NCBI RefSeq assembly: GCF_003860345.1 | Contig: NZ_CP034179.1 | Span: forward strand, 4,262,001 to 4,326,000 | Origin: Caenibius tardaugens NBRC 16725 | Lineage (GTDB): Bacteria > Pseudomonadota > Alphaproteobacteria > Sphingomonadales > Sphingomonadaceae | Length of the DNA: 64,000 bases | Direction of reading: 5' to 3' | Shown: positions 21,671 to 31,103 of the stretch, in pieces | How positions within the stretch are numbered: the stretch's first letter is position 1 | How the letters are laid out: the number at the start of each line of letters is the position of its first letter | Made by a program: the position numbers and the translations under genes | The notes under the pieces: model-generated | What the model saw: the letters and a program-made list of their open reading frames with translations, nothing else | Database searches by the model: none | Told to the model about the DNA's origin: nothing

Positions 21671-22978
21671 ATGCTTCGCAAATTCGTGTTGCCGATGAGT
21701 GTGATCATCGGGACCGCACTATCAAGCCCCGTTTTCGCGCAGGATCCTTATGCCGCAGTCAGCGACAGCGGCGACACCGCGTGGATTCTGGTTTCCTCGG
21801 CATTGGTGTTGCTGATGACACTGCCCGGGCTTGCCTTGTTCTACGGTGGACTGGTGCGCGCCAAAAATTTCCTTTCGGTCGCCGTGCAATGCGGCGCTGT
21901 CGCAGCGGTGGCCTCACTCCTCTGGATTGCCGTGGGATATACGCTTGCGTTCGGTCCCGGCGGCAATGGCTGGCTGGGCGGCGGCGGGGCATGGATGCTC
22001 AACAATCTGGGAACCGTCCGCGAAGGCACCACCATTCCGGAAAGCACCTTTGCGATGTTTCAGCTGACCTTCGCCGCCATCACCCCTGCGCTGATGATCG
22101 GCGCCTGGGTGGATCGCGCGCGGTTCGGCTGGGTCGTGGCGTTCTGTGCACTGTGGAGCCTGCTTGTTTACGCCCCCGTCGCACACTGGATCTGGGGCGG
22201 CGGCTGGCTGGCATCGATGTTTGGCGTTATGGATTTCGCCGGAGGCATAGTCGTTCACACGACAGCAGGCGTATCCGCCGTGGTCGTTGCCCTGCTGCTG
22301 GGCCGTCGCACAGGCTTTCCCCGCACACTGATGTTGCCCCATGCTCCGGGCCTGACCATGATCGGTGCAATGCTGTTGTGGGTCGGGTGGTTCGGGTTCA
22401 ACGGTGGCTCCGCTCTCACCGCCACGGATGATGCATCGTCCGCCATTATCAATACCCACGCAGCCGCCTGCGCAGCCGCCCTGTTCTGGGTGCTGCTGGA
22501 ACGCGTGACAGTGGGGAAGCCCACCAGTGTCGGCTTCGCCACGGGCGCAATTGCCGGGCTGGCCACCGTCACGCCTGCCGCCGGCTTCATCTCCCCCGGC
22601 GCGGCCATACTGTTTGGCGTAGCTGCCGCAACGCTGTGCTATGGGGCGATCCAGGCGGTGAAGCACAAGCTGCACATTGACGATTCCCTCGATGTCTTCG
22701 CGGTGCATGGCCTCGGGGGCATTCTGGGATCGTTGCTGCTGGGCATATTCCTGACACCGGCTCTCGGCGGAACAGGCTATGCCGATGGTATGGGCATGCT
22801 CAGCCAGATCGGCGCGCAAGCTCTGGCTATTGCTGTGGTCGCACTATGGTCAGCCGTCATAACGGGGATCATCGCACTGGGCGTTTCGCTGTTCATGCCA
22901 ATGCGCGTGAACGAAGATGAAGAACGCGACGGGCTCGATATCGCCAGCCATGGCGAACGGGCGTGGGAACTGGAATAG
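21671..22978 (+). CDS. amtB: Ammonium channel/transporter
   Basis: Amt-family inner-membrane protein of 435 residues with a cleavable-looking N-terminal segment (ending PVFAQ) and about 11 transmembrane helices. The twin histidines of the pore are visible in VVHTTAGVSA and FAVHGLGGILGS, with the family segment LALFYGGLVRAKN near the N-terminus. GGGGGGA just ahead of the ATG is a strong ribosome binding site. No PII gene (glnK) is adjacent, unlike the usual glnK-amtB pair. A hairpin terminator follows. Confidence 0.95.
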   Translation: MLRKFVLPMSVIIGTALSSPVFAQDPYAAVSDSGDTAWILVSSALVLLMTLPGLALFYGGLVRAKNFLSVAVQCGAVAAVASLLWIAVGYTLAFGPGGNGWLGGGGAWMLNNLGTVREGTTIPESTFAMFQLTFAAITPALMIGAWVDRARFGWVVAFCALWSLLVYAPVAHWIWGGGWLASMFGVMDFAGGIVVHTTAGVSAVVVALLLGRRTGFPRTLMLPHAPGLTMIGAMLLWVGWFGFNGGSALTATDDASSAIINTHAAACAAALFWVLLERVTVGKPTSVGFATGAIAGLATVTPAAGFISPGAAILFGVAAATLCYGAIQAVKHKLHIDDSLDVFAVHGLGGILGSLLLGIFLTPALGGTGYADGMGMLSQIGAQALAIAVVALWSAVITGIIALGVSLFMPMRVNEDEERDGLDIASHGERAWELE

Positions 22979-23010
22979 CACCCACCCTTCTCAAGAGCAG
23001 GCCAAGAAAG

Positions 23011-23037
23011 AAGGGACGGTGTCATCCACCGTCCCTT
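23011..23037. terminator. Strong hairpin terminator after amtB
   Basis: AAGGGACGGTG at 23011-23021 pairs perfectly over 11 bases with CACCGTCCCTT at 23027-23037 around a 5-base loop. It lies 32 bases after the amtB stop and 54 bases past the stop of the converging flavoprotein gene, so it can serve both. Confidence 0.75.
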
Positions 23038-23091
23038 TCCCGTTTACCCCTATTTCCTCACACGCAAATGGCCGCGCGGGCCATGCGTTGA

Positions 23092-24498
23092 TCAGTCCCC
23101 GGTGAGGATACGATCAACCAGTTCCTTCACGGTGGGGGTGTAATTGTTCGAATAAAACGGATCCTGCTTGAAGCGATAGGCCGCATGGCCCGCAAACATC
23201 AGGTTCTGTTCCACGTCGTCGCCATGGGCAATGTCCTGCAATGTCTTCTGGATGCAGAAGCTGCGCGGATCGGCAAGGCGGCCGGTGGTATAATCGTCAT
23301 AGTCTTTCCATGCAGAAAAACCGCAGTGCGACAGGCAACCCATGCACGCCGCCTGATCTTCCCTGATGACCGTACGCTCATCCGGGGTGACGAATACGAT
23401 CGTATCATCAGGGGTGCGCAGACCTTCGGTGAAGCCCTGACCTGCCCAGGTCCGTGCACGATCGAGATCTGCCGGGGCAACCCAGAAGTTCTTGCCTTTC
23501 ACGCCGACGTCGAGTTGCACCGTATGCGCACCGGCCTCGACCCGAGAATAGGGAATCTGCCGCTCGCTACGGGCTTCGAGATTACGCAGGAAGGGGTTCT
23601 TCACTGCCGAGCTGTAGAACCCTGTGGGCGAGAAGCGGTGCAACAGGACATCGCCCGGCTCCAGCGTACGCAGACGGTCCTTCCAACCTTGGGGAATCGG
23701 GCTTTCCTGCGTGAGCAGTGGGCGCGTTCCGAACTGGAAGGCAATCGACCCAAGTTCCGGATTCTCGATCCAGTCGTTCCATTCGCGCAGGAACCAGACA
23801 CCGCCGGCCATGACGATCGGCACGCTGTCGGCAATCCCCTCTGCACGCATGGTGTCGCGCAGCGCCTTCACACGGGGATAGGGATCTTCCGGCTTGGTCG
23901 GGTCTTCCGCATTGGAAAGGCCATTATGCCCGCCTGCCAGCCACGGATCTTCGTAAACCACAGCCGCCATCAGGTCTGCGACTTTGCTGTAGGACCGCTT
24001 CCACAAGGCGCGGAACGCGCGGGCGGAACTGATGATCGGCAGATAGGCCACATCGTACCGCGCCGCGATTTCGGCCAGTTTGTAGGGCATGCCCGCGCCG
24101 CAAGTAACACCCGTTACCAGGCCCCGCGTCTGCTCGAGAATGCCTTCGAGTACTGCCTGCGCACCGCCCATTTCCCACAGCACGTTGATATTGATCGCGC
24201 CTTTGCCGCCGGAAATATCGTAGGCGCGTTTTACCTGTTCGACACCGCCATCGATCGCATAACGGATCAATTGCTCATGCCGTTCGCGGCGGGTCAATTG
24301 TTCATAGACCTGCGGGACGATCTTGCCTTCCGCATCATAACTGTCCGCGTTGACGGCACTGACCGTGCCCACACCGCCCGCAGCAGCCCATGCCCCGGAG
24401 CTGGTGTGGTTGGTCGCAGACACACCCTTACCGCCTTCAATCAACGGCCATACCTCGCGACCGCGATAGATTATTGGCTGCAACCCCTTGAATGACAT
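23092..24498 (-). CDS. Nitronate monooxygenase-family flavoprotein
   Basis: TIM-barrel FMN protein of 468 residues related to nitronate monooxygenase and enoyl-ACP reductase II. The glycine-rich segments VTGVTCGAGMPYKLAEIA and IVMAGGVWF and the QFGTRPLLT segment mark the flavin site. It is about 100 residues longer than the common nitronate monooxygenases. The C-terminal extension contains CMGCLSHCGFS, which could bind a metal or cluster. The frame extends to 24567, but ATG 24498 follows GGAAAG and gives MSFKGLQPI. The true substrate is unknown. Confidence 0.82.
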   Translation of the reverse strand: MSFKGLQPIIYRGREVWPLIEGGKGVSATNHTSSGAWAAAGGVGTVSAVNADSYDAEGKIVPQVYEQLTRRERHEQLIRYAIDGGVEQVKRAYDISGGKGAININVLWEMGGAQAVLEGILEQTRGLVTGVTCGAGMPYKLAEIAARYDVAYLPIISSARAFRALWKRSYSKVADLMAAVVYEDPWLAGGHNGLSNAEDPTKPEDPYPRVKALRDTMRAEGIADSVPIVMAGGVWFLREWNDWIENPELGSIAFQFGTRPLLTQESPIPQGWKDRLRTLEPGDVLLHRFSPTGFYSSAVKNPFLRNLEARSERQIPYSRVEAGAHTVQLDVGVKGKNFWVAPADLDRARTWAGQGFTEGLRTPDDTIVFVTPDERTVIREDQAACMGCLSHCGFSAWKDYDDYTTGRLADPRSFCIQKTLQDIAHGDDVEQNLMFAGHAAYRFKQDPFYSNNYTPTVKELVDRILTGD

Positions 24499-24524
24499 TA
24501 TCTTTCCTAACCAAACAGGCCGCG

Positions 24525-25268
24525 TCAGGCGGCTGTATCTTTCTTTGTCACGCCCGCCTCTCGGCACGGCTTTATATCTCTTGGCGCAGGGCGTTGTCCT
24601 GCAACTTCGAACTGCGCATAATATCCGGCCAATTCCGGCTTACGGACAAATTCTACCAGACGAAAGCCCACACTTTCAAACTCGCAGAAGAGCAGGCGCG
24701 GGTTGATCCCGTGCGTATCCGTCGGTCGGTCGACATCGACCACTATGACCTGTCCGCCCGGCCGGAGTGCTGGCCTCAGACGCCACAGGAACGCATAGGG
24801 CTCCGTCACCTCATGATACATGTGCACGAGGAATATCCGATCGAAGCTCTTTTCCGGCAATTGCGGATCGTCAGATTCGCCATGCTTGATCGAAACATTG
24901 TCGAGACGTTCGCGTTCAACGCGTGCGCCCAATCGCTTCAAGGCTTCTGCATCGATATCCTGACCAAGCACGCGCCCTCTTGGCCCTACCCGCTCCGCCA
25001 GACGAACGGTGTAGTATCCTTCACCGGCGCCAATATCGGCCACGCTCATGCCATGCGCGATCTGGGCCAGGTCCATGACGGTTGTCGCCTCACGGCGATC
25101 ATCGCGCACTTGTTCGGTGCTGACGCTATTGGCGCCGCTTTCAGAGACCGGGCGGTCGGCGCGGGGAAATTCTCGCGACGTCTCCGGGCGATCGGTATCC
25201 TTGCCTGCCGGCTGGCACGCAGCCAGGGCAAACAAGACCGTTGCACAGAGAGCGCGAAAGCGGATCAC
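24525..25268 (-). CDS. Lipoprotein class I SAM-dependent methyltransferase
   Basis: A 247-residue protein with a lipoprotein signal ([18 protein letters not shown], lipobox LAAC, Cys18), then a Rossmann methyltransferase domain. Motif I is [20 protein letters not shown], and the later [15 protein letters not shown] is a typical strand-4/5 pattern. This resembles predicted exported methyltransferases known from many proteobacteria, whose substrates are unknown. Its start overlaps the prfB stop, so it is probably co-transcribed. SAM supply outside the cytoplasm is a puzzle (see findings). Confidence 0.85.
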   Translation of the reverse strand: MIRFRALCATVLFALAACQPAGKDTDRPETSREFPRADRPVSESGANSVSTEQVRDDRREATTVMDLAQIAHGMSVADIGAGEGYYTVRLAERVGPRGRVLGQDIDAEALKRLGARVERERLDNVSIKHGESDDPQLPEKSFDRIFLVHMYHEVTEPYAFLWRLRPALRPGGQVIVVDVDRPTDTHGINPRLLFCEFESVGFRLVEFVRKPELAGYYAQFEVAGQRPAPRDIKPCREAGVTKKDTAA

Positions 25269-26392
25269 TCGACGTCCTCGACCTCTACAGATTCGCCGGT
25301 CACCCGCTGGGCCAGTGCAGCGGCCATGAATTCATCCAGTTTGCCGTCAAGCACGTCGTCCGGGCTGGTGGATGTCACGCCTGTGCGCAAATCCTTGACC
25401 ATCTGATAGGGCTGCAAGACGTATGACCGGATCTGGTGGCCCCAGCCAATATCCGTCTTGGAGGCATGTTCCGCGCTCGCAGCCTCTTCGCGCTTGCGCA
25501 TTTCTTCCTCGAACAGCCGCGCTTTCAGCATGTTCATCGCGATTTCGCGGTTCTTGTGCTGCGATCGGTCGATCTGGCTGGCCACGATGATACCACTGGG
25601 CGCGTGCGTAATACGCACGGCAGAGTCCGTGGTATTGACGTGCTGCCCACCCGCGCCCGATGCCCGATAAGTATCAATTTTCAGGTCTGCCGGATTGATA
25701 TCGATGTCGATGTCATCATCGATCACGGGATAGACCCAGATCGAACTGAAACTCGTATGCCGCCGCGCGGAACTGTCATACGGGCTGATCCGCACGAGGC
25801 GATGAACGCCGCTTTCGGTCTTGGCGTACCCGTACGCGTTCTCGCCCTTGAGCAACAGGGTGGCGGACTTGATTCCGGCCTGTTCGCCGGCGTGGTAATC
25901 CACCAGTTCGACCTTGTAGCCACGGCGTTCCGCCCAGCGTGTATACATCCGCTGCAACATTTCGGCCCAGTCCTGGCTTTCCGTGCCACCTGCGCCTGCG
26001 TGAATTTCAAGATAGGTATCGTTGGCGTCTGCTTCGCCCGACAGAAGTGCCTGCACTTTGTCAGCATCGGCGCGCGCCGCCAGCTTTTCGAGGGAATCGA
26101 GCCCTTCGTCGACCGTGGCATCATCGCCCTCGGCCTCACCCATCTCGATGAATTCGATGGCGTCCGCCATTTCCTGGCCGATTTCGTTGACGGTGCCGAT
26201 CGCGGCTTCCAGCCTACGTCGTTCGCGCATGATCGCTTCCGCCTGCTTGGGATCGTCCCACAGGGTCGGATCTTCCACGCGTGCGTTCAGCTCGTCGAGA
26301 CGCCGCAGGGCGCGATCCCAATCCAGAGATCTCCTGACCAACGCCAAGGCGGCTTCGATACGTTCTATTTGGGCCTGCCCTTCGGCACGCAT
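25265..26392 (-). CDS. prfB: Peptide chain release factor 2
   Basis: Recognises UGA and UAA stop codons and triggers peptide release. The 375-residue protein has the GGQ loop ([16 protein letters not shown]). At the anticodon-like tripeptide it reads SPY ([15 protein letters not shown]) rather than SPF. The region where E. coli prfB carries its programmed frameshift is continuous here ([15 protein letters not shown]), so no frameshift is needed. It lies downstream of the cell-wall genes. Confidence 0.96.
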   Translation of the reverse strand: MRAEGQAQIERIEAALALVRRSLDWDRALRRLDELNARVEDPTLWDDPKQAEAIMRERRRLEAAIGTVNEIGQEMADAIEFIEMGEAEGDDATVDEGLDSLEKLAARADADKVQALLSGEADANDTYLEIHAGAGGTESQDWAEMLQRMYTRWAERRGYKVELVDYHAGEQAGIKSATLLLKGENAYGYAKTESGVHRLVRISPYDSSARRHTSFSSIWVYPVIDDDIDIDINPADLKIDTYRASGAGGQHVNTTDSAVRITHAPSGIIVASQIDRSQHKNREIAMNMLKARLFEEEMRKREEAASAEHASKTDIGWGHQIRSYVLQPYQMVKDLRTGVTSTSPDDVLDGKLDEFMAAALAQRVTGESVEVEDVE

Positions 26393-26501
26393 GGCAATTC
26401 AACTCCGTTGTCTCGGGGCCCGCTTAGCGGAGGCGTGTCAGTTGCGAAAGTGGGAGCAACAGGCCTCGCCCCTGCCCGCCACTGCAAGGCGATGCAAGCG
26501 C

Positions 26502-27038
26502 CTATTTGGACTTGAGGGATTTCACCGCCGCAAGTGTACGTTTTACGTGCTCTCGCCAATCAAGATCCGAGTGCACCATAATGATACGGCCATTCTTCCC
26601 GATCACATAGGATGTGCGGTCGGAAAGGCCGGTTTTCGCCCCTTCCCGCACCAAGGCGACATCATAGGCCTTGATCACGGTCGGGCTGGCTATCGCAACA
26701 GGAAAGGCATCCCGGCATTCCTTGGTCGAAAAGCGGCGCAAAGTGGGAAGATCATCCGCAGAAAGGCCGATCACCTTCGCCCCGGCGGCCTGAAATTGTG
26801 GCATCGCTTCCGCAAAGGCATTCGCTTCGAGCGTGCAGCCCTGCGTGAAGGCCTTTGGATAAAAGTACAGGACCACCGGCCCATCCGCCAGCGCGCGCCT
26901 GAGATCGAATGCGAAATCCTTGCCCGCAAGCGCCCCTTTGGTCGCAAACTGGGGCGCCTTGGCACCAACCGGCAATGCGGCCAGCGCCGGGGATGCAAAC
27001 GCGCTCAAAGCGCAAGCGAGGACTAGCAGCCGTTTCAT
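26502..27038 (-). CDS. Exported peroxiredoxin (Bcp/PrxQ type)
   Basis: Thiol peroxidase of 178 residues with a signal peptide (about residues 1-20, ending ASPALA), so probably periplasmic. The peroxidatic cysteine is in PKAFTQGCTLEANAF, and STKEC about 40 residues later may hold the resolving cysteine. The ending TSYVIGKNGRIIMVHSD is typical of the AhpC/TSA fold. It lies 55 bases after PBP1A and 109 bases ahead of prfB, on the same strand. Confidence 0.88.
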   Translation of the reverse strand: MKRLLVLACALSAFASPALAALPVGAKAPQFATKGALAGKDFAFDLRRALADGPVVLYFYPKAFTQGCTLEANAFAEAMPQFQAAGAKVIGLSADDLPTLRRFSTKECRDAFPVAIASPTVIKAYDVALVREGAKTGLSDRTSYVIGKNGRIIMVHSDLDWREHVKRTLAAVKSLKSK

Positions 27039-27093
27039 AGTAGAAGCATGAGCCTAAACCGCCAGACTGTCCAGCATCACGACGCCTGCCTCG

Positions 27094-29628
27094 CTAGTAC
27101 AGGCCGCCTTGCTGTTCCGCAAAATTGCCAGGCTGTTCGGTTGTCGTTCCCGATTTCCGCTGGGCTTCAACAGCGCGGCCGCGGCGCAGCAACGTCAGAA
27201 TTTCCTGCCGCATGGCGTCGACTTCATCCTGCCGGGTGCTCCGGCGCGGTTCCGTGTCCGGCTTGAAGGCTTCCCAGATGATCGCCGCCTTGGGATCACT
27301 ACTGGGCCAGCCATCGAACACGCGCTTGCCCGTACGACGATCGATGCGCACCATGCGAACGCCAGCAGGCGCCGGGAATGGTTCGTCACTCCAGTGATCG
27401 CGTGTCTTCTGTACGAATTCCTTGAATATCGGCGCCGCATGACGGCCACCCTGCGCACCACCGCCGAGGCTGCGCGGCTTGTCATACCCCAGATAAACCC
27501 CTGCAACGATGTCAGGCGATCCCCCGACGAACCACACATCGGTCGGCCCTGATGTCGTCCCGGTCTTGCCGAACAGCGGCAACTTGAGATCACGCAGGGT
27601 GACAGCCGTACCGCGTGTGACAACGCCTTCCAGCATGTGAACGACCTGATAGGCCGTGCGGGCATCGAGCACCTGTTTGCCACGCGCCGCGAAGCGCGGC
27701 ATGGCTTTGCCATCCCAGTCCTTCATGTTGCAGCCCGTGCACTTGCGCTTGTCCGCACGCCAGATGACCTTGCCACCCCGATCCTGCACATAATCGATCA
27801 GGCTGGGGTCGAACTGACGCCCCTGATTGGCCAGCGCCGAATAGGCATTGACCATTTTCTCCACGGTCGTTTCACCGGCTCCGAGCGCAAAGGAGAGGTA
27901 AGGTTTGTACTGGCCGATACCGACCTTGTCGAAAGTGCGAATGACATTCGGCATACCGGCATCATTGGCAATGTGCACGGTCATCAGGTTGCGGGACTGT
28001 TCAAGGCCCCAGCGCATGGTGTGCTCACCCCCGCCGCCACCGCTGAAGTTGCGGAAGCATTTCTCACCCCGCGCACCGCCCTGATACACGCAGAACGAAC
28101 TGTCCGACACCATTGAGGCCGGAGAGAGGCCAAAATCGAGCCCTGTCGCATAGACGAACGGCTTGATGGTAGAGCCCGGCTGCCGCATGGCCTGCGTCGC
28201 CCGGTTGAATGCGCCCAATCGGGAATCGAAGCCGCCCTGCATCGCCAGCACGCGACCGGTGTTTGGGTCTTGCGCGAGAAAACCGCCTGAAATTTCAGGA
28301 ATCGTACGTACCCTGTAACCATTGCCTTCGGGCGATGCGACAATGACATCCCCCGCCTTCAAGGCATCCGGCAATCCGGTCAACGGCGCTTCCTTGCCAT
28401 CGACAAACCCGATCCGCGCACTCGCCCCGGTCCGCGCCGTAACCACACCCACGCGCCAGTTCTGGTAATTGATGCCGAGGTAAGAACTGACCAGTTCGCC
28501 CTGCCAGTTTCCGTCACTGACATCGATCGTGGCAATCGGTCCTGTCCAACCGCGCCCTCCGTGGAAGCGCAGCAAAGCGCCACGCAGCGCATCCCGGGCG
28601 GCAGTCTGCAACTTGGGGTCGAGCGAGGTGCGCACCCAGAGACCGCCTGCGTAGACGCTATGCGGACCATCTTCCGCCTTTTCGCCATAGCGCCCCATCA
28701 ATTGACGGCGCACCTCCTCCATGAAGTAGCCGGCATCGACCGTTTTTTCGGCGGAACGACGTTGAATAACGCCCAGAGGTTTGGCCTTGGCCGCATCGGC
28801 CTGTTCCCGCGTGATGAAATCGTTCGCAACCATCTGATCGAGAACAAAGTTTCGCCGTTCCATAGCAAGATCGGCATACTTCGCACGACCATATCGTTCC
28901 GGCGCTTTCGGCAGAATCGCAAGGAACGCGGCCTCATGCAGCTGCAGATCGCCGATATCCTTGTCAAAATAGGCCCGGGCAGCAGCCTGTACGCCAAAGC
29001 TCTGCCTGCCGAGCGGAATCTCGTTGAGATACAACTCAAGAATTTGCTGCTTGGTCAACACGCTCTCGATTCTGCGCGCGAGGATCATTTCCTTGAGCTT
29101 GCGCGTGATCGAATACTCGTCACCGACGAGAATATTTTTCGCCACCTGCTGGGTGATGGTCGAACCACCTTTCGCCCGTTGGCCCGAACCCAACTTGGTC
29201 ACATAGTCGAATACGGCGCCGACGAAGCCGGTGTAATCAATGCCACCGTGTGTCCAGAACGTCTTGTCTTCAGCGGCCAGGAACGCATTGATCATCGGGC
29301 GCGGAAAATCGACGAACTGAAGCTGCACACGCCGTTCCCGCGCATAGGAATCGACGATTTCGCCATCAATTCCACGCACCATCGTCGGCAAAGGCGGCTG
29401 ATAGTCCAACAGCATTTCCGCATCAGGCAAATCCCGCGCCAAGGCGAACCACACCAGCGCCCACAGCACCACAAATGCAGCTGCGGCGATTGCAATCCAG
29501 CGGAACAGGCGGCTGTCACGCCACTGCGTCTTCGCCCAGCTCAGCGCACCTTCCGCCCAGGCGAATGCACCTTTGGCGTCACGGCGAATCCTGTAGCGGG
29601 CGGTTTCGAAATTGGTCTCGTCGGCCAT
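27094..29628 (-). CDS. mrcA: Penicillin-binding protein 1A (bifunctional transglycosylase/transpeptidase)
   Basis: Class A PBP of 844 residues that polymerises and cross-links peptidoglycan. A cytoplasmic tail of about 42 residues and one transmembrane helix (about 43-62) are followed by the GT51 domain (AAEDKTFWTHGGIDYTG; KGGSTITQQVAKN), an inserted OB-like region and the transpeptidase. The transpeptidase motifs are STIK near residue 485, SRN in LEQSRNLM, and KTG in FGKTGTTSG near 688. The C-terminal tail is Gln-rich and polar. The amidase is upstream on the same strand. Confidence 0.95.
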   Translation of the reverse strand: MADETNFETARYRIRRDAKGAFAWAEGALSWAKTQWRDSRLFRWIAIAAAAFVVLWALVWFALARDLPDAEMLLDYQPPLPTMVRGIDGEIVDSYARERRVQLQFVDFPRPMINAFLAAEDKTFWTHGGIDYTGFVGAVFDYVTKLGSGQRAKGGSTITQQVAKNILVGDEYSITRKLKEMILARRIESVLTKQQILELYLNEIPLGRQSFGVQAAARAYFDKDIGDLQLHEAAFLAILPKAPERYGRAKYADLAMERRNFVLDQMVANDFITREQADAAKAKPLGVIQRRSAEKTVDAGYFMEEVRRQLMGRYGEKAEDGPHSVYAGGLWVRTSLDPKLQTAARDALRGALLRFHGGRGWTGPIATIDVSDGNWQGELVSSYLGINYQNWRVGVVTARTGASARIGFVDGKEAPLTGLPDALKAGDVIVASPEGNGYRVRTIPEISGGFLAQDPNTGRVLAMQGGFDSRLGAFNRATQAMRQPGSTIKPFVYATGLDFGLSPASMVSDSSFCVYQGGARGEKCFRNFSGGGGGEHTMRWGLEQSRNLMTVHIANDAGMPNVIRTFDKVGIGQYKPYLSFALGAGETTVEKMVNAYSALANQGRQFDPSLIDYVQDRGGKVIWRADKRKCTGCNMKDWDGKAMPRFAARGKQVLDARTAYQVVHMLEGVVTRGTAVTLRDLKLPLFGKTGTTSGPTDVWFVGGSPDIVAGVYLGYDKPRSLGGGAQGGRHAAPIFKEFVQKTRDHWSDEPFPAPAGVRMVRIDRRTGKRVFDGWPSSDPKAAIIWEAFKPDTEPRRSTRQDEVDAMRQEILTLLRRGRAVEAQRKSGTTTEQPGNFAEQQGGLY

Positions 29629-29709
29629 CGTGAGCCGCCCTTAGCACGGCCTAATTGCGCTAGACCAGTGCCTTGCGATGCAGTTCGTCCGGCATCGCTC
29701 CCGCATGGG

Positions 29710-30579
29710 CTATCCGCCCGCCTGTCGTGCGAAGTAGATGCGTATTGCGCGCGCCACGATTTCGCCAAATTGCATACGCCCTTCAGGCGAGGCCAAACGG
29801 CGTGCTTCATCGGGATTCGTGATGTAGCCAGCCTCAAACAGAATGGATGGGATATCCGGCGATTTGAGCACTGCAAACGCTGCGGAACGACGGGGACTCG
29901 GGTGAAATACCATCTCCCCCTCCCCTTCCCGCACAATCAACCGTGCCAGTTCCCCCGCATCGTCACGGGCGCGCCGCTGCGACAGATTGAACAAAATCGC
30001 ATTCACGGAACCATTCTGATCATCCAGAACCATGCCATTGATGCGATCAGCCCGATTCTCCCGCGTCGCAAGCCGCGCCGCCGCCTCATCCGACGCCTGG
30101 GCGGATAAGGTGTAGAGGCTGGCGCCCGACACGTCCTTCTCCTCGCCAGCAGAATCCGCATGGATCGAAAGGAACAGGGTCGCCCCCAATGCCCTGGCAA
30201 TATCCCGCCGTTCGGCCAGCGCAAGAAACCGGTCATCATCCCGCGTCAGAGCGACACGAATGCCGCCATTTGCCAGTAACTGGTCCCGCAACGTTCGCGC
30301 CAGATCCAGTGTCAGCGTTTTCTCCTGCAACCCGTCACCACCAGCCCCGGGATCATGCCCCCCGTGCCCCGCATCGATAACAATCAGCGGGCGACTGGCA
30401 TCGGGCGGGCCAAGCACTGCTGGCAGATTCAGGCTGCTGCCGGGCTCTGGCAGTTCGATGCGGACAAGATGATTGTCGTTTGCGAACAGAGAGGTAAATC
30501 CGGGCCAGAACAGAAAAAGCCCGGCAAGCATAACTGCCGGGACAAGTACAATCACGGAAAGCCGCGAAATGAACGCCAT
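29710..30579 (-). CDS. N-acetylmuramoyl-L-alanine amidase
   Basis: Zinc amidase (Amidase_3) of 289 residues that cuts the stem peptide from muramic acid. Metal ligands are visible in VIDAGHGGHDPGAGG, the following Glu of GLQEKTLTLDLA and the His of LSIHADSAG. The catalytic Glu is in ILFEAGYITNP. An N-terminal hydrophobic segment (about residues 6-28) could be a signal or an anchor. There is no AMIN domain of the AmiC type. It is the first gene of the amidase-PBP1A run and divergent from rne. Confidence 0.93.
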   Translation of the reverse strand: MAFISRLSVIVLVPAVMLAGLFLFWPGFTSLFANDNHLVRIELPEPGSSLNLPAVLGPPDASRPLIVIDAGHGGHDPGAGGDGLQEKTLTLDLARTLRDQLLANGGIRVALTRDDDRFLALAERRDIARALGATLFLSIHADSAGEEKDVSGASLYTLSAQASDEAAARLATRENRADRINGMVLDDQNGSVNAILFNLSQRRARDDAGELARLIVREGEGEMVFHPSPRRSAAFAVLKSPDIPSILFEAGYITNPDEARRLASPEGRMQFGEIVARAIRIYFARQAGG

Positions 30580-31103
30580 CCCATCAGGGTTAACGGCCCA
30601 ATAGCCAAAAGGACAAGAGCCATTTGACCTTATTCCGCAATAAGGTTGCCGATATTACAGACCGGTGCTAGCAAAGCCACACGGAGCAGTTCAGGCACTC
30701 CGGGCACGCTGGAGCATTATCAAGATGCTGAAGCGTTACCCGAGGATAATGCAGCAGCCTGCTCCGCCACAGCGACCGGCGCCAATCGGAACCGGTTTCA
30801 CACAGGTTGATGCCCGAATGAGAAGTCCGCTCGATTACAAACCGCTGCAGCCCGCCTCTGGCGCTGCATTTGCGGCGAGCAGGACCGCGTATAACACCTT
30901 CGAAGAAGATAAGGGTCCGCGCATTCTCTTTGGGGCAGACACATTCCGCATTTCCGGTTTGCCACGGCAAATCGGCATTCAGACCCTTCCGGGCAGGCCG
31001 TCCCTCACATACCGGGCACCTGACGGATCACCTACTATTGTGCGCGCAGCTACCGCCACCTCTGCGGAGGATGCGAAACGGCCGCGCGCCTGGAGACTCT
31101 ACA
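30580..31103 (+). promoter_or_regulatory. 524-base intergenic region and probable rne leader
   Basis: This gap between the divergent amidase and rne holds no convincing gene. A 171-residue plus-strand frame crosses it but runs into rne out of frame, and I reject it. The left part is the likely promoter zone for both genes and contains a perfect palindrome (30627-30646). The remaining roughly 450 bases are probably an untranslated rne leader. A long leader fits the known autoregulation of rne through its 5' region in E. coli, but that mechanism is only inferred here. Confidence 0.5.
30627..30646. repeat. Perfect inverted repeat in the amidase-rne promoter region
   Basis: ACCTTATT (30627-30634), spacer CCGC, AATAAGGT (30639-30646): an exact 8+8 dyad. 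It overlaps a TTGACC that resembles a -35 box at 30624-30629, so it could be an operator. A -10 box at the right distance is not obvious. Confidence 0.6.

Noticed and set aside
26290-26392. Programmed frameshift in prfB
   Set aside because: The N-terminal region is continuous in one frame and aligns with complete RF2, with no in-frame UGA.
26393-26501. Possible tRNA or small RNA between the peroxiredoxin gene and prfB
   Set aside because: No cloverleaf or convincing hairpin could be drawn; treated as a plain spacer.
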